This document shows, piece after piece, positions 16,620-28,640 of a stretch of DNA of 64,000 bases. Positions within the stretch are counted from its first letter, which is position 1. The number at the start of each line of letters is the position of its first letter. The notes under the pieces are model-generated. The model had not been told where the DNA came from. It worked only from the letters and a program-made list of their open reading frames with translations, and ran no database searches. This DNA is from Nonomuraea gerenzanensis (GTDB lineage: Bacteria; Actinomycetota; Actinomycetes; Streptosporangiales; Streptosporangiaceae): contig NZ_CP084058.1 in NCBI RefSeq assembly GCF_020215645.1, positions 7,254,001 to 7,318,000 on the forward strand, in the 5' to 3' direction. The position numbers and the translations under genes were made by a program.

Positions 16620-17603
16620 ATGTCGCACGCCCAGCTCCAGCACGCGCTCGACCAGGCCGTCGCCGACGGCGGCCCAGGCGCCATCGCCGAGCTTGAAACC
16701 GGCGGCGCGAAGGTGTGGTCCGGCACGGCGGGGGTGGCCGACCTGACGACCGGCCACGCCCGCCGCGCCGACGAGCACTTCCGCATCGGCAGCTTCACCA
16801 AGGCGTTCGTCGGCACGGTGGTCCTGGGGCTGGCGGCCGAGGGCGGGCCCGGCCTGGACGACCCGGTCGCGCGGTGGCTGCCCGGCGTCGTGGAGGAGCA
16901 CCTCGGCGGCGACAGCGCCAGGATCACGATCAGGCAGCTGCTCAACCACACCAGCGGCCTGCCCGACGCCTACCCCGGCCGGCAGCCGCCCGCGCCCGAG
17001 GAGCCGGGGAAACGCTTCATCTACTCCAAGGTCAACTACAACCTGGCGGGGCTGATCGTGGAGCGGGCGACGGGCGTGCCGCTCGCCGAGCAGATCGAGC
17101 GCCGCGTCGCCCGCCCGCTGGGGCTGACCGGCACGTACCTGCCGGGCACCGACAACACGCTGCGCGAGCCGCACGCCCGGCACTACTCCAAGGCCGACGA
17201 GCTGGGCCGCCCCGCCGACGTCCACGACGTGACGGGGGCGGACCTGAGCTGGGCCGGCGCCGCGGGCGGCATGGTCTCCACGATCGCGGACCTGCGCCGC
17301 TTCCTGGGCGAGCTGCTGCGTGGCCGGCTCCTCGCGCCGGAGCAGCAGCGGGAGATGTTCACCACCGTCCCGACGGACGGCGCGGACTGGGTGCCGGACA
17401 CCGCGTACGGGCTCGGCGTCTACTGCCAGCGGCTGCCGTGCGGGGTCACCCTGTGGGGCGGCGGCGGTTACATCCAGGGCTCGGTCACGTACGCGATGGG
17501 CGACCGCGACGGCGGCCGGATCCTGGTGGGCAACCTCAACGGCGACTGGAACGACTTCCTGGCCACCTTCACCGCCCTCTACCAGGCGTGCTTCTGCCGG
17601 TGA
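16620..17603 (+). CDS. Serine hydrolase, class C beta-lactamase / DD-peptidase family, altered active site
   Basis: This 327-residue protein has the penicillin-binding-like fold. It carries Ser58-x-x-Lys61 (SFTK) and the flanking ITIRQLLNHTSGLPD. The second motif reads Tyr135-Ser-Lys137 instead of Tyr-x-Asn, and the third motif region is WGGGGYIQG instead of an HTG/KTG box. It has no signal peptide, so it may be a cytoplasmic esterase or amidase, not a beta-lactamase. ATG 16620 follows GGAGGAAC. An upstream in-frame start at 16575 lacks a ribosome site. Confidence 0.82.
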   Translation: MSHAQLQHALDQAVADGGPGAIAELETGGAKVWSGTAGVADLTTGHARRADEHFRIGSFTKAFVGTVVLGLAAEGGPGLDDPVARWLPGVVEEHLGGDSARITIRQLLNHTSGLPDAYPGRQPPAPEEPGKRFIYSKVNYNLAGLIVERATGVPLAEQIERRVARPLGLTGTYLPGTDNTLREPHARHYSKADELGRPADVHDVTGADLSWAGAAGGMVSTIADLRRFLGELLRGRLLAPEQQREMFTTVPTDGADWVPDTAYGLGVYCQRLPCGVTLWGGGGYIQGSVTYAMGDRDGGRILVGNLNGDWNDFLATFTALYQACFCR

Positions 17604-17610
17604 CCGCGGT

Positions 17611-17639
17611 CGTGCGGCTCCCGGTGCGGGAGCCGCACG
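17611..17639. terminator. Bidirectional hairpin between convergent genes
   Basis: A perfect 12-bp inverted repeat (arm CGTGCGGCTCCC, 5-nt loop) sits 8 bp past the serine hydrolase stop and 8 bp before the stop of the convergent glucanase. It has no U-run, as is usual in actinomycetes. Confidence 0.75.
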
Positions 17640-17647
17640 CGCGGGCC

Positions 17648-20600
17648 TCAGTTGATCGTGAAGGTCGAGCCCGGCTCCCTGACGATGTCGCCGGTGGCCG
17701 AGTTCGTGATGGTGACGCCGGTCAGGGTCGCGCTGCCGCGGGCGCTGCCCTGGGCCAGGATGCCGGCGCCGTTGTTGGACCTGTCGATGCGGACATCGGT
17801 GATGGCCACGTTCGGCATGGCGCCGCCGCCGCCCTTGAACTGGATGCCGTCGTAGGTGGAGTCGTGGATCTCGGTGTCGCGGATGGTCACGCCGGTGATG
17901 TCCCTGTTCTGGGCGAACAGGGTGATGGCGCCGAACTTCTGCGCCTCGCCCCAGAAGACACCGCCGCAGCGGTACAGCGCGTTGCCGGAGATCAGCGTCT
18001 GCCCGGAGAACGGCAGCGGGTTGTGGTCGGTGGCGAGCATGATGCCGGGGTAGTTCATGGTGTCGTAGATCAGGTTGTTCTCGATCTTGTTTTTGTAGCC
18101 GCCGTAGACGGCGATGCCGTTGGCCCGCCACGGGAGCTGCACCGTGTTGTTGAGGAACTGGTTGTCGTGGGCGATGTCCACCGACGGGTCCTTGACGTAC
18201 GGGTTCGCCCAGACGGCCAACGAGTCGTCGCCCGTGGTGCGGAAGGAGGAGTTGAAGACGCGCGAGTTGCGGGTGCCGTTGCTGAAGTTGATGCCGTCGG
18301 CGTAGGTGTTGCGGATGCGCATGCCGCTGAACTGCAGCCCGTCGGCGGGCCCCCACAGCTCGGGGATGTTGTCGTAGTCGCGGCCGACCCACACGCCCAC
18401 GTTGGCGTGCTCGATCCAGACGTCCGAGATCTTCGTGTTCCGGCCGAACCGCCCGTTCAGCCCGACCCCGCCCTCGGCGCCGCCGGGGCCGCCGCGGATC
18501 CGGCCGGAGCCGAAGATGGCCAGGTCGGAGATCTGCACGTTGTCGTCGATGTCGAAGCCGAAGTTGCCCTCGTGCGGGTGGTTGATGCCGCCCGTGGCCA
18601 GGTGCGGCTCGGTCAGGGTGTAGAGCTGGGAGTGCCACATGCCCGCGCCCCTGATCGTGACGTCCCTGATGCCGACCTGGTTGTACGGGCCGCGGTTCAG
18701 CGGGTCGTCGGTGAGGATCTTCTTCTCCTGGCGCCACTGGCCCGGCGGGATCCACACGCAGTCGATGACGCCGTTCTGGTCGTCGGTGACCGCCCGCTGG
18801 ATGGCCGCCGTGTCGTCGTCGCCGTCGCCGGGCACGGCGCCGTACTCGGTGATCGAGGTGCAGGCGGCCGGCTTGGCGGCCGCCGGCGCGACGTCCTCCA
18901 GGTCGATCAGGTCGATGATGTAGAAGGCGGCGCTGTCGCCGGCGTCCCGCTGGAGGCGGAACTTCGTGCCTGCCGGGTACGAGCGGGTCAGCAGCGCGTG
19001 CGACTCGTCGAACAGCCGCCTGGCGTCGGCCTGCGGCGTGTTGGTCAGCGCCTCCGGATCGTCGCTGGTGCCGTACAGCCAGCTGTGCTTGGAGGAGAGG
19101 GTGAGCTTGCGGGCGAACGTGCCGTCGATGTAGAGGCTGATCGTGGCCTCGATGCCGCCGCCGCCCGGCGCGTCCGGGATCGAGTTGCGCACCACGATCG
19201 AGTTGGCGGGGCTGGTGGAGGTGAACTCGACGTACTGGCCTGTGCTGTCGAGGCGCACTGACTTCCTGCCCGAGGACTCGGTGGCGAAGTTGGTGTGGCC
19301 GAAGGTGCGCAGCGGGTCCGACTGCAGCAGGGTGCCCTGGTAGGCGGCGGACTCGGCCTCGTACTCGATGTACGGCACCGAGGCCCCCCGGCCGACGGTG
19401 ATCGCCTGCGAGAGCGTGTTGTTGCTCTCGTCGGTCTCGGTGACGGCGCCGGTCGCGTCGGCGGTGACGGTGATGGTGGCGCCGCCGCTGGTGGCGGTCC
19501 AGCCGCCGGTGACGGCCACGCCGGCCGTCGCGCCCGCGGCGACCGCCGCGGTGTTCGTGTCGAGCGTGGTGCCGCCCACCACCAGCCGGGTGACCGTGGT
19601 GGCGCCGGTGGTGGTGGTCCCGCGGTTCCTGACGGTCACGGTGAACGTGACGCGGGCGCCGACGGCGGGGTTCGGCGGGGTGGCGCTGATGCTCAGCACC
19701 TGAAGGTCGGGGCCGGGGGCCTCGGCGACCACCAGGGAGGTGGGCGCGGTGAAGCCGTTGTTGGCCTCGTTCTGCTCGGCGACCTTGCCGTCCTCGTCCA
19801 CCTTGGCCGACACCTGGTACATGCCAGCCCTCCTTGTCCCGATATTTGCCGACACAGTGGTGGAGGCGCCGGCGGCCAGGGCACCCACGTCGGCGGAGCC
19901 GGCCTTGGCCGTGCCCGCGTAGAGGTTCACCGAGGTCGCCGCCGAGGCGGCGGTGCCGGCGTTCCTGATCGTGGCCGACATCGTGATCGCGGTCGTCGCG
20001 GTGGGCGAGGCGGGCGTCCAGGTGAGGCCGGTGACGACCAGGTCGGGGTCGGGGGCGGGGGTGCCGAAGATCTGGAGCTCGGCGACCTGGCCGCTGGGCG
20101 CGCCGGAGTTGGCGGTGAACTGCAGCCGGACGTCTGCGGCCCGGCCGGTGACCGGGATGGTCACGGCGTTGCCGGAGGCGGGGTCGAAGGTGTGGGTGGC
20201 CTGGGCGGCCAGCGTGGTGAAGGCCGTGGCCGACTGCGCGCGGCCGAGCACCTGGAAGGTCTGGGTGCGGCGGCCCCAGATCGGGTCCGGGTTGAGCTTG
20301 ACGGTGACGGAGGTCAGGTCGGCGTCGGCGCCGAGCTGCGCGGTGAGCGTGGCCGGGTAGGCGCCGCCCTCCCAGTACGTGGCCACGTTGTCGTCGTTGG
20401 CGTTGGCGGCCACATAGGTGTGGGTGTGTCCTGACTCGGTCATCGTCTTGCCGAGAGCCAGGTTGGCGCCCGGGTCGCCGGGGTTGTCCGGGGCGCTCCC
20501 CCACACCTCGACCTCGGAGAGCTGACCGGCGGGCCAGCCCGAGTTGGCGGTGATGTGCACGCGGACGTAGCGGGCGGTGGCGGCGGGGAAGGTGATGGTG

Positions 20601-20965
20601 GCGGCCGGGCTGATGGAGTGGGTGGCCGAGGCGGACAGGGTGGTGAAGCTGGAGCCGTTCGTGCTGCCCTGCACGGTCAGCGTCTCGGTGCGGCTGGGCC
20701 AGCCGGTGGGCAGCTTCAGCACCACCTTGCCGACGTTCGCGCTCGCGCCCAGATCGACCTGGACCCACTGCGGGAAGGCGTTGTTGGCCGACTCCCAGTA
20801 CGTGGCCTGGTTGCCGTCGGTGACGTTCGCGGGCCGGTAGACGTCGTTGGAACTGCTGGCGGTCGCGCTCTTGCCGGCGGCGAGGTTGGTGTCGGCCGCC
20901 GCGTGTGCGGCGGGTGCGGCGAGGAATCCGATGAGTAACGTAAGGGCGGCTAGCAGTGCTCTCAT
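17648..20965 (-). CDS. Secreted multidomain beta-helix glycosidase, GH87 alpha-1,3-glucanase-like
   Basis: This 1105-residue exoenzyme has, in order: a signal peptide (1-24); two discoidin domains (about 27-155 and 165-300), each starting with NLA.GK; two CARDB-type Ig modules (about 305-410 and 415-520, each with VKVDEDGKVAEQNEANNG-like ends); a CBM35-like region (about 525-700); and a right-handed beta-helix domain to the end. Helix-domain motifs ADGINFSNGTRNS and RTTGDDSLAVWANP fit GH87 mycodextranase/alpha-1,3-glucanase, though other pectate-lyase-superfamily enzymes are possible. ATG 20965 begins the signal peptide. It probably attacks fungal or bacterial glucan. Confidence 0.82.
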   Translation of the reverse strand: MRALLAALTLLIGFLAAPAAHAAADTNLAAGKSATASSSNDVYRPANVTDGNQATYWESANNAFPQWVQVDLGASANVGKVVLKLPTGWPSRTETLTVQGSTNGSSFTTLSASATHSISPAATITFPAATARYVRVHITANSGWPAGQLSEVEVWGSAPDNPGDPGANLALGKTMTESGHTHTYVAANANDDNVATYWEGGAYPATLTAQLGADADLTSVTVKLNPDPIWGRRTQTFQVLGRAQSATAFTTLAAQATHTFDPASGNAVTIPVTGRAADVRLQFTANSGAPSGQVAELQIFGTPAPDPDLVVTGLTWTPASPTATTAITMSATIRNAGTAASAATSVNLYAGTAKAGSADVGALAAGASTTVSANIGTRRAGMYQVSAKVDEDGKVAEQNEANNGFTAPTSLVVAEAPGPDLQVLSISATPPNPAVGARVTFTVTVRNRGTTTTGATTVTRLVVGGTTLDTNTAAVAAGATAGVAVTGGWTATSGGATITVTADATGAVTETDESNNTLSQAITVGRGASVPYIEYEAESAAYQGTLLQSDPLRTFGHTNFATESSGRKSVRLDSTGQYVEFTSTSPANSIVVRNSIPDAPGGGGIEATISLYIDGTFARKLTLSSKHSWLYGTSDDPEALTNTPQADARRLFDESHALLTRSYPAGTKFRLQRDAGDSAAFYIIDLIDLEDVAPAAAKPAACTSITEYGAVPGDGDDDTAAIQRAVTDDQNGVIDCVWIPPGQWRQEKKILTDDPLNRGPYNQVGIRDVTIRGAGMWHSQLYTLTEPHLATGGINHPHEGNFGFDIDDNVQISDLAIFGSGRIRGGPGGAEGGVGLNGRFGRNTKISDVWIEHANVGVWVGRDYDNIPELWGPADGLQFSGMRIRNTYADGINFSNGTRNSRVFNSSFRTTGDDSLAVWANPYVKDPSVDIAHDNQFLNNTVQLPWRANGIAVYGGYKNKIENNLIYDTMNYPGIMLATDHNPLPFSGQTLISGNALYRCGGVFWGEAQKFGAITLFAQNRDITGVTIRDTEIHDSTYDGIQFKGGGGAMPNVAITDVRIDRSNNGAGILAQGSARGSATLTGVTITNSATGDIVREPGSTFTIN

Positions 20966-21025
20966 GGGGGTGGCCCTTCGGGTAAGGCGGATGGCCGAAC
21001 CATAGGATGTCGAGCAGATAGCCGC

Positions 21026-21040
21026 AATATTTCGACTAGA
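21026..21040 (-). promoter_or_regulatory. TCGAAATATTGC element upstream of the glucanase
   Basis: On the minus strand TCGAAATATTGC lies about 65 bp before the glucanase start. It shares GAAATATT with the palindrome GAAATATTTC upstream of the acetylxylan esterase at 32508. It may be a weak version of a common control element for secreted carbohydrate-active enzymes. Confidence 0.3.
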
Positions 21041-21127
21041 TTGCGCAAAGAGATAACTTCGCTGCTCCACCCCGTGAAGGATCTTCGCCCTGGTGACGCC
21101 CGCGAGCTGGGCAGGTGAGAAATCGCG

Positions 21128-21185
21128 GCGGAGCGCAAGCGGCCCTGTCAGGCCGGCGCAAGAAGACGCAAGACTTGCGCTCCGC
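21128..21185. repeat. Long 12-bp inverted repeat downstream of the kinase gene
   Basis: GCGGAGCGCAAG (21128-21139) is repeated perfectly inverted as CTTGCGCTCCGC (21174-21185) with a 34-nt loop. Extra GCGCAAG and ACGCAAG copies lie inside and just after it. It sits 28 bp past the kinase stop, so it may end the rpoB-kinase transcript before the glucanase promoter. A different structural role is possible. Confidence 0.5.
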
Positions 21186-21212
21186 AGCGCGTCGATCAGC
21201 GCAAGAACTGCG

Positions 21213-22655
21213 TCACAGCCCCACGAGCGCGATGATCATCGACGTGACCGCGATCGGCCCCATGACGGCCACCGTCACCACGGTCGCGCTGTGGCCGGGC
21301 AGGATCCGGGCCAGGATGCCGGAGGCGGCCCGGCGCACCGCCCCCGCTCCGGGCAGCACGAACAACCCCAGCGTGAAGGCGCCCGCCGCCAGCGACTCGG
21401 CGTGGCTGGTGCTCAGCCGCCCGGCGAGGTGCAGCAGGCTCGCCGCGACGATGCCGAAGGCCAGCGACAGGAGCAGGTGCCCCATCGCCACCAGCGCGGC
21501 CCTGGTCAGCTCCGGCGGATCCTCGTCGAAGTAGTGGTCGACGGCGCGCAGCGCCAGCGAGAGCCCCGCCACCACCAGGCCCACCGCCACCGGCATCACG
21601 ACGGTCAGCGCCACCAGCGTCACCAGCGCGAGCACCCCGACGAAGCCGCTGCTCTTGAGGAAGCGCCGCCACTCGAAGGGCTCGGCCGGCCGTGGCGGCG
21701 CGAGTGGCCGCCGCTCGCGCGGCTGCTCGGCGTGCACGGTCGGCGTGGGCGGCTGCTGCGGCCCGCCGCCCCTGGCGTACTCGACGGGCGGGAGCAGGTC
21801 GGAGACGGTGTTCATGAGCGCCGTGCGCCCCCCGCGCGCCGGCTGCGGCCCGCGACCGGCGGGATCGAGCGCCCCGGCCATCCGCAGCAGCTCCCCCGCA
21901 CCGGGCCGGGCCGACGGATCGACCTGCAGCGCCCGGCTCAGCCACGGACGCAGCCAGGCCGGCGCCTTGTCGATCTGCGAGCGCCCCTCCATGGTGTTGA
22001 AGCAGACCGCCTCGAACGTCCCCGAGCCGAACGGCGGCAGCCCCGTGGCGGCGAAGAACACCGTGGAGGCCAGCGCGTGCACGTCGGCCGCCTGCGTGAT
22101 CTGCGAGCCGCGGATGATCTCCGGCGCCAGGTAGCCCGGCGTGCCGACGAACATCCCGCTCTGCGTCAGCCTGGCGGCGTCGACCAGGTGCGCGATGCCG
22201 AAGTCGATGACCAGCGGCCGGCCCTGCACCATCATCACATTGGACGGCTTGAGGTCGCGGTGGATCACGCCGGCCGCGTGGATGTCCACCAGCGCCTGGC
22301 ACAGCCCCTGCGCGAGCCGGATGACCTCGTGCGGCGGCAGCGGGCCCGCGCTCAGCACGGTGTCCTCCAGCGTGCGGCCGGGCGCGAACCGGGTCACGAC
22401 GTACGGCCGCGCGCCCGTCAGCTCGGCGTCGAGCACCTCGGCGACGAACGAGCTGCGCACCCGCCGCATGGTCTCCACCTCGCGGAAGAGCCGGTCACGC
22501 GCCTTGAGATCGGCCGCCACGTGCGGGTGCAGCACCTTGATGGCGACCTCCCGGCCCGCGCCGTCGAGACCGAGGTGGGCGACCCCCATGCCGCCCTCGC
22601 CGATCTTCCTGACCACCCGGTAAGGGCCGAGATGCTCGTACGTCTGAGCGCTCAT
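21213..22655 (-). CDS. Membrane serine/threonine protein kinase
   Basis: This 480-residue Hanks-type kinase has a glycine loop (KIGEGGMGVAHLG), catalytic Lys in VAIKVLHP, HRDLKPSN, DFGIAHL and an APE segment (LAPEI). A Pro-rich linker (about 300-345) leads to a C-terminal region with about four hydrophobic helices. There is no extracellular PASTA sensor, so signals may be sensed in the membrane. ATG 22655 is preferred; an ATG at 22667 directly abuts GGAGG and is too close. It lies 158 bp downstream of the orphan rpoB on the same strand and may be co-transcribed. Confidence 0.9.
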   Translation of the reverse strand: MSAQTYEHLGPYRVVRKIGEGGMGVAHLGLDGAGREVAIKVLHPHVAADLKARDRLFREVETMRRVRSSFVAEVLDAELTGARPYVVTRFAPGRTLEDTVLSAGPLPPHEVIRLAQGLCQALVDIHAAGVIHRDLKPSNVMMVQGRPLVIDFGIAHLVDAARLTQSGMFVGTPGYLAPEIIRGSQITQAADVHALASTVFFAATGLPPFGSGTFEAVCFNTMEGRSQIDKAPAWLRPWLSRALQVDPSARPGAGELLRMAGALDPAGRGPQPARGGRTALMNTVSDLLPPVEYARGGGPQQPPTPTVHAEQPRERRPLAPPRPAEPFEWRRFLKSSGFVGVLALVTLVALTVVMPVAVGLVVAGLSLALRAVDHYFDEDPPELTRAALVAMGHLLLSLAFGIVAASLLHLAGRLSTSHAESLAAGAFTLGLFVLPGAGAVRRAASGILARILPGHSATVVTVAVMGPIAVTSMIIALVGL

Positions 22656-22813
22656 TCCCGACGTCATCCTCCGTTTCCCCCGTGCGCGGCGCTGCGCCGG
22701 ATGCACCGGCCCGGGACATTCTCCCGCAGCGCTTCCCCCAGAATGCACAGTAAGCGAAGATCTGCCCGAGTGCGGCGCCTGTCTGTTTCACCGGCGCCGC
22801 ACCCCGGCGCGCG

Positions 22814-26266
<3,453 letters not shown>

Positions 26267-26425
26267 CAGAGGTCCTTCCGGAGGATACGAAGGCGAGGGA
26301 GGGCAGCATAACGCAATAGGCAAACGGAAGTCCACACCTATTTATGGTGTCAACTCCATCTGCCGCCATCAATATCCCACAACCCCCGCCCCCTCGTCAA
26401 ACCATGGCCAGATCAACCCGTAGAT

Positions 26426-26444
26426 GCAATTTGCTGGCAATTGC
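26426..26444. promoter_or_regulatory. Palindrome in the rpoB(R)/siderophore-transporter divergent gap
   Basis: GCAATT-TGCTGGC-AATTGC is an inverted repeat lying 65 bp before the binding-protein start and 160 bp from the rpoB start. It does not look like a DtxR/IdeR iron box. It is a candidate operator for either gene; the binding factor is unknown. Confidence 0.35.
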
Positions 26445-26508
26445 GGGATATGTGCACAATGGTCCCCGATCGTCCACCGTTCGCCTTCACCATCGGAGAC
26501 CTCGCCAG

Positions 26509-27546
26509 ATGAGCCGCCCGCTCCGTACCGTCCCAGCCAGGCTGCTCGCGCTCGCGCTGGCGGCCGTGACGCTGACCGCGTGCGGTCAGGCCCCGGCCGC
26601 CCAGCAGGCGCAACCGTCCGCGGCGGCCCCGCAGGCCGGCTTCCCCGTCACGATCGAGAACTGCGGGCGCAAGCTCACCTTCGACCGGCCGCCGGCCAAG
26701 GTGGTGACCGGCTACCACCCGTCGCTGGAGACCCTGCTCGCCCTCGGCCTGGGCGACCGGATCGCCGGGCGCACCTACTTCGGCGAGAGCGCGTTCCTGC
26801 CCGGCCAGAAGGAGCAGTACGACAGGATCCCGCAGATCTCCGAGACGATCATGCTGCCGCAGAAGGAGGTCATGCTGGCCCAGGGCGCGGACTTCGTCCT
26901 GGACAACGCGATGGCCAGCTTCGACGCCGCCGGCGGCTACGCCACCGTGGCGGAGCTGGACGCGGCGGGCAGCCCGGTCTACATCCTCGGCGGGTGGTGC
27001 AGCCCCGAGGAGACGCTCCAGTACACCCTGGACGAGACCTTCACCGACATCCAGAACCTGGGCAGGATCTTCGGGGTGCCGGACCGCGCCGAGCAGCTGG
27101 TCAGCCAGTTGCGGGGCAGCCTGGCCGACGTCAAGCAGCGGGTCGGGGGCCGTACCCCGGTCAAGGTGCTGGCCACCGACGGCGGCAAGGGCCCGGTCAA
27201 CGCCTACGGCGGCTCCGGGATCACCGACCAGCTGATCACCGCGGCCGGCGGCGAGAACGTCCTCAAGGACGTCAAGGGCGACTACACCGAGGTCAGCGTC
27301 GAGCGGGTGAGCGCCGCCCAGCCCGAGGCCGTCCTGGTCAGCGACTACGCCACGCTGCGCGGCGAGGACATGCCGAGCTCGCCCGCCAAGGCCGAGGAGA
27401 CGTTCGCGATCGCCAGGAACAGCCCGGCCGCCAAGGAGAAGCGCTACCTGGCGCTGCCGGTGGCGGCCCAGCACCCGGGCTACCGCAACATCCTGGCCGT
27501 CGCCGAGATCGCCAGGTTCCTGCACCCGGACGCCTTCGCGCAATGA
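26509..27546 (+). CDS. Siderophore/cobalamin-type ABC transporter substrate-binding lipoprotein
   Basis: This 345-residue protein has a lipoprotein signal (LTAC, Cys lipidation) and a type III periplasmic-binding fold (FepB/BtuF family). PPAKVVTGYHPSLETLLALGLGDRIAGRTYF begins the first lobe. ATG 26509 has GGAG 11 bp upstream. It captures an iron-siderophore or related metal complex for the permease and ATPase encoded downstream with overlapping codons. The substrate cannot be told from sequence. Confidence 0.92.
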   Translation: MSRPLRTVPARLLALALAAVTLTACGQAPAAQQAQPSAAAPQAGFPVTIENCGRKLTFDRPPAKVVTGYHPSLETLLALGLGDRIAGRTYFGESAFLPGQKEQYDRIPQISETIMLPQKEVMLAQGADFVLDNAMASFDAAGGYATVAELDAAGSPVYILGGWCSPEETLQYTLDETFTDIQNLGRIFGVPDRAEQLVSQLRGSLADVKQRVGGRTPVKVLATDGGKGPVNAYGGSGITDQLITAAGGENVLKDVKGDYTEVSVERVSAAQPEAVLVSDYATLRGEDMPSSPAKAEETFAIARNSPAAKEKRYLALPVAAQHPGYRNILAVAEIARFLHPDAFAQ

Positions 27547-28640
27547 CCGCCCAGGACGTGGCGCCCGCCGTGACGGCGAGCGCCGGCCAGGCCCGCCGGC
27601 GCGGCGGCCGGTTCGTGCTGCTCCTCGCCGCCCTCGCCGTGGCCGCCGTCGCCTCCACCTGGCTGGCGGTGAGCATCGGCGCCGTGCACGTCGCCCTGCC
27701 GCAGGCGTGGGGCATCGTCGCCGACAGGCTCGTGCCCGGCCTGGTGCCGCGCACCTGGGCCCCGGCGCAGGAGCAGATCGTGTGGGAGTTCCGGCTGCCG
27801 CGCGCCCTGCTCGCGCTGCTGGTCGGGGCCGGGCTGGCGGTCGTCGGCGCGGTGCTGCAGGCGCTGGTGCGCAACCCGCTCGCCGACCCGTTCCTGCTCG
27901 GCATCTCCTCCGGCGCCTCGTTCGGCGCGGTGTGCGTGTTCATCCTGGGGGCCTCGGCGCTGGGCGGGCTGTCGCTGTCGGCCGCCGCCTTCGCCGGCTC
28001 GCTGCTCGCCCTCGGCCTGGTGTACGTGCTGGCGCAGCGCTCCGGGCGGATCACCCCGTCGCGGCTGGTGCTGGCAGGGGTGGCGCTGGCCTACCTGTTC
28101 CAGGCGGCCTACAGCTTCGTCCTGCAACTGGCGCAGAGCGGGCGGGCCGCGCAGCAGGTGCTGTTCTGGCTGATGGGCAGCCTGGGCGGGGCCCGCTGGC
28201 ACATGCTGCCGCTGCCGGCCGTCGTGCTGGCCGCCGGGGTGACGTACCTGCTGCTGCAGCACCGCCCGCTGAACGCGATCGCCGCCGGCGAGGAGACCGC
28301 CGTCTCGCTCGGCGTGAACGTCAACCGCTTCCGGCTGACGCTGTTCGTGCTGACCTCGCTGCTGGTCGGCGTGCTGGTGGCCACCAGCGGCGCGATCGCG
28401 TTCGTCGGCCTGATCGTGCCGCACGCCGCCCGGCTGCTGGTCGGCGCCGACCACCGCCGGGTGCTGCCCGTCACCGCCCTGCTGGGCGCCGTCTTCCTGC
28501 AACTGGTGGACATCGCCGCCCGCACCGTCAACGCCCCGCAGGAGCTGGCGCTGAGCATCGTCACCGCACTGTTCGGGGTGCCGTTCTTCCTGTGGCTGCT
28601 GCGCCGCCGCTCGGCGGACCGGGCGGTGAGCGTCCAGTGA
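27543..28640 (+). CDS. FecCD-family ABC transporter permease
   Basis: This 365-residue permease has about nine to ten helices. It has the family motifs VWEFRLPRALLALLVGAGLA, RNPLADPFLLGISSGAS and GLIVPHAARLLVGADHR, the ATPase-contact loop. Its ATG overlaps the stop of the binding-protein gene (ATGA). A single permease gene implies a homodimeric pore. Confidence 0.94.
   Translation: MTAQDVAPAVTASAGQARRRGGRFVLLLAALAVAAVASTWLAVSIGAVHVALPQAWGIVADRLVPGLVPRTWAPAQEQIVWEFRLPRALLALLVGAGLAVVGAVLQALVRNPLADPFLLGISSGASFGAVCVFILGASALGGLSLSAAAFAGSLLALGLVYVLAQRSGRITPSRLVLAGVALAYLFQAAYSFVLQLAQSGRAAQQVLFWLMGSLGGARWHMLPLPAVVLAAGVTYLLLQHRPLNAIAAGEETAVSLGVNVNRFRLTLFVLTSLLVGVLVATSGAIAFVGLIVPHAARLLVGADHRRVLPVTALLGAVFLQLVDIAARTVNAPQELALSIVTALFGVPFFLWLLRRRSADRAVSVQ

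Noticed and set aside
16620..17603. Calling the serine hydrolase a beta-lactamase resistance gene
   Set aside because: It lacks a signal peptide and two of the three active-site motifs, so a resistance role is unsupported.
16602..20768. 1388-codon minus-strand frame spanning the serine hydrolase and part of the glucanase
   Set aside because: Arg/His/Gly-rich, out of frame with the recognisable glucanase domains, and it crosses the convergent terminator.
26344..26508. N-terminal extension of the siderophore-binding protein to 26344
   Set aside because: The lipoprotein signal starts cleanly at ATG 26509 with a ribosome site; the extension would cover the promoter region.
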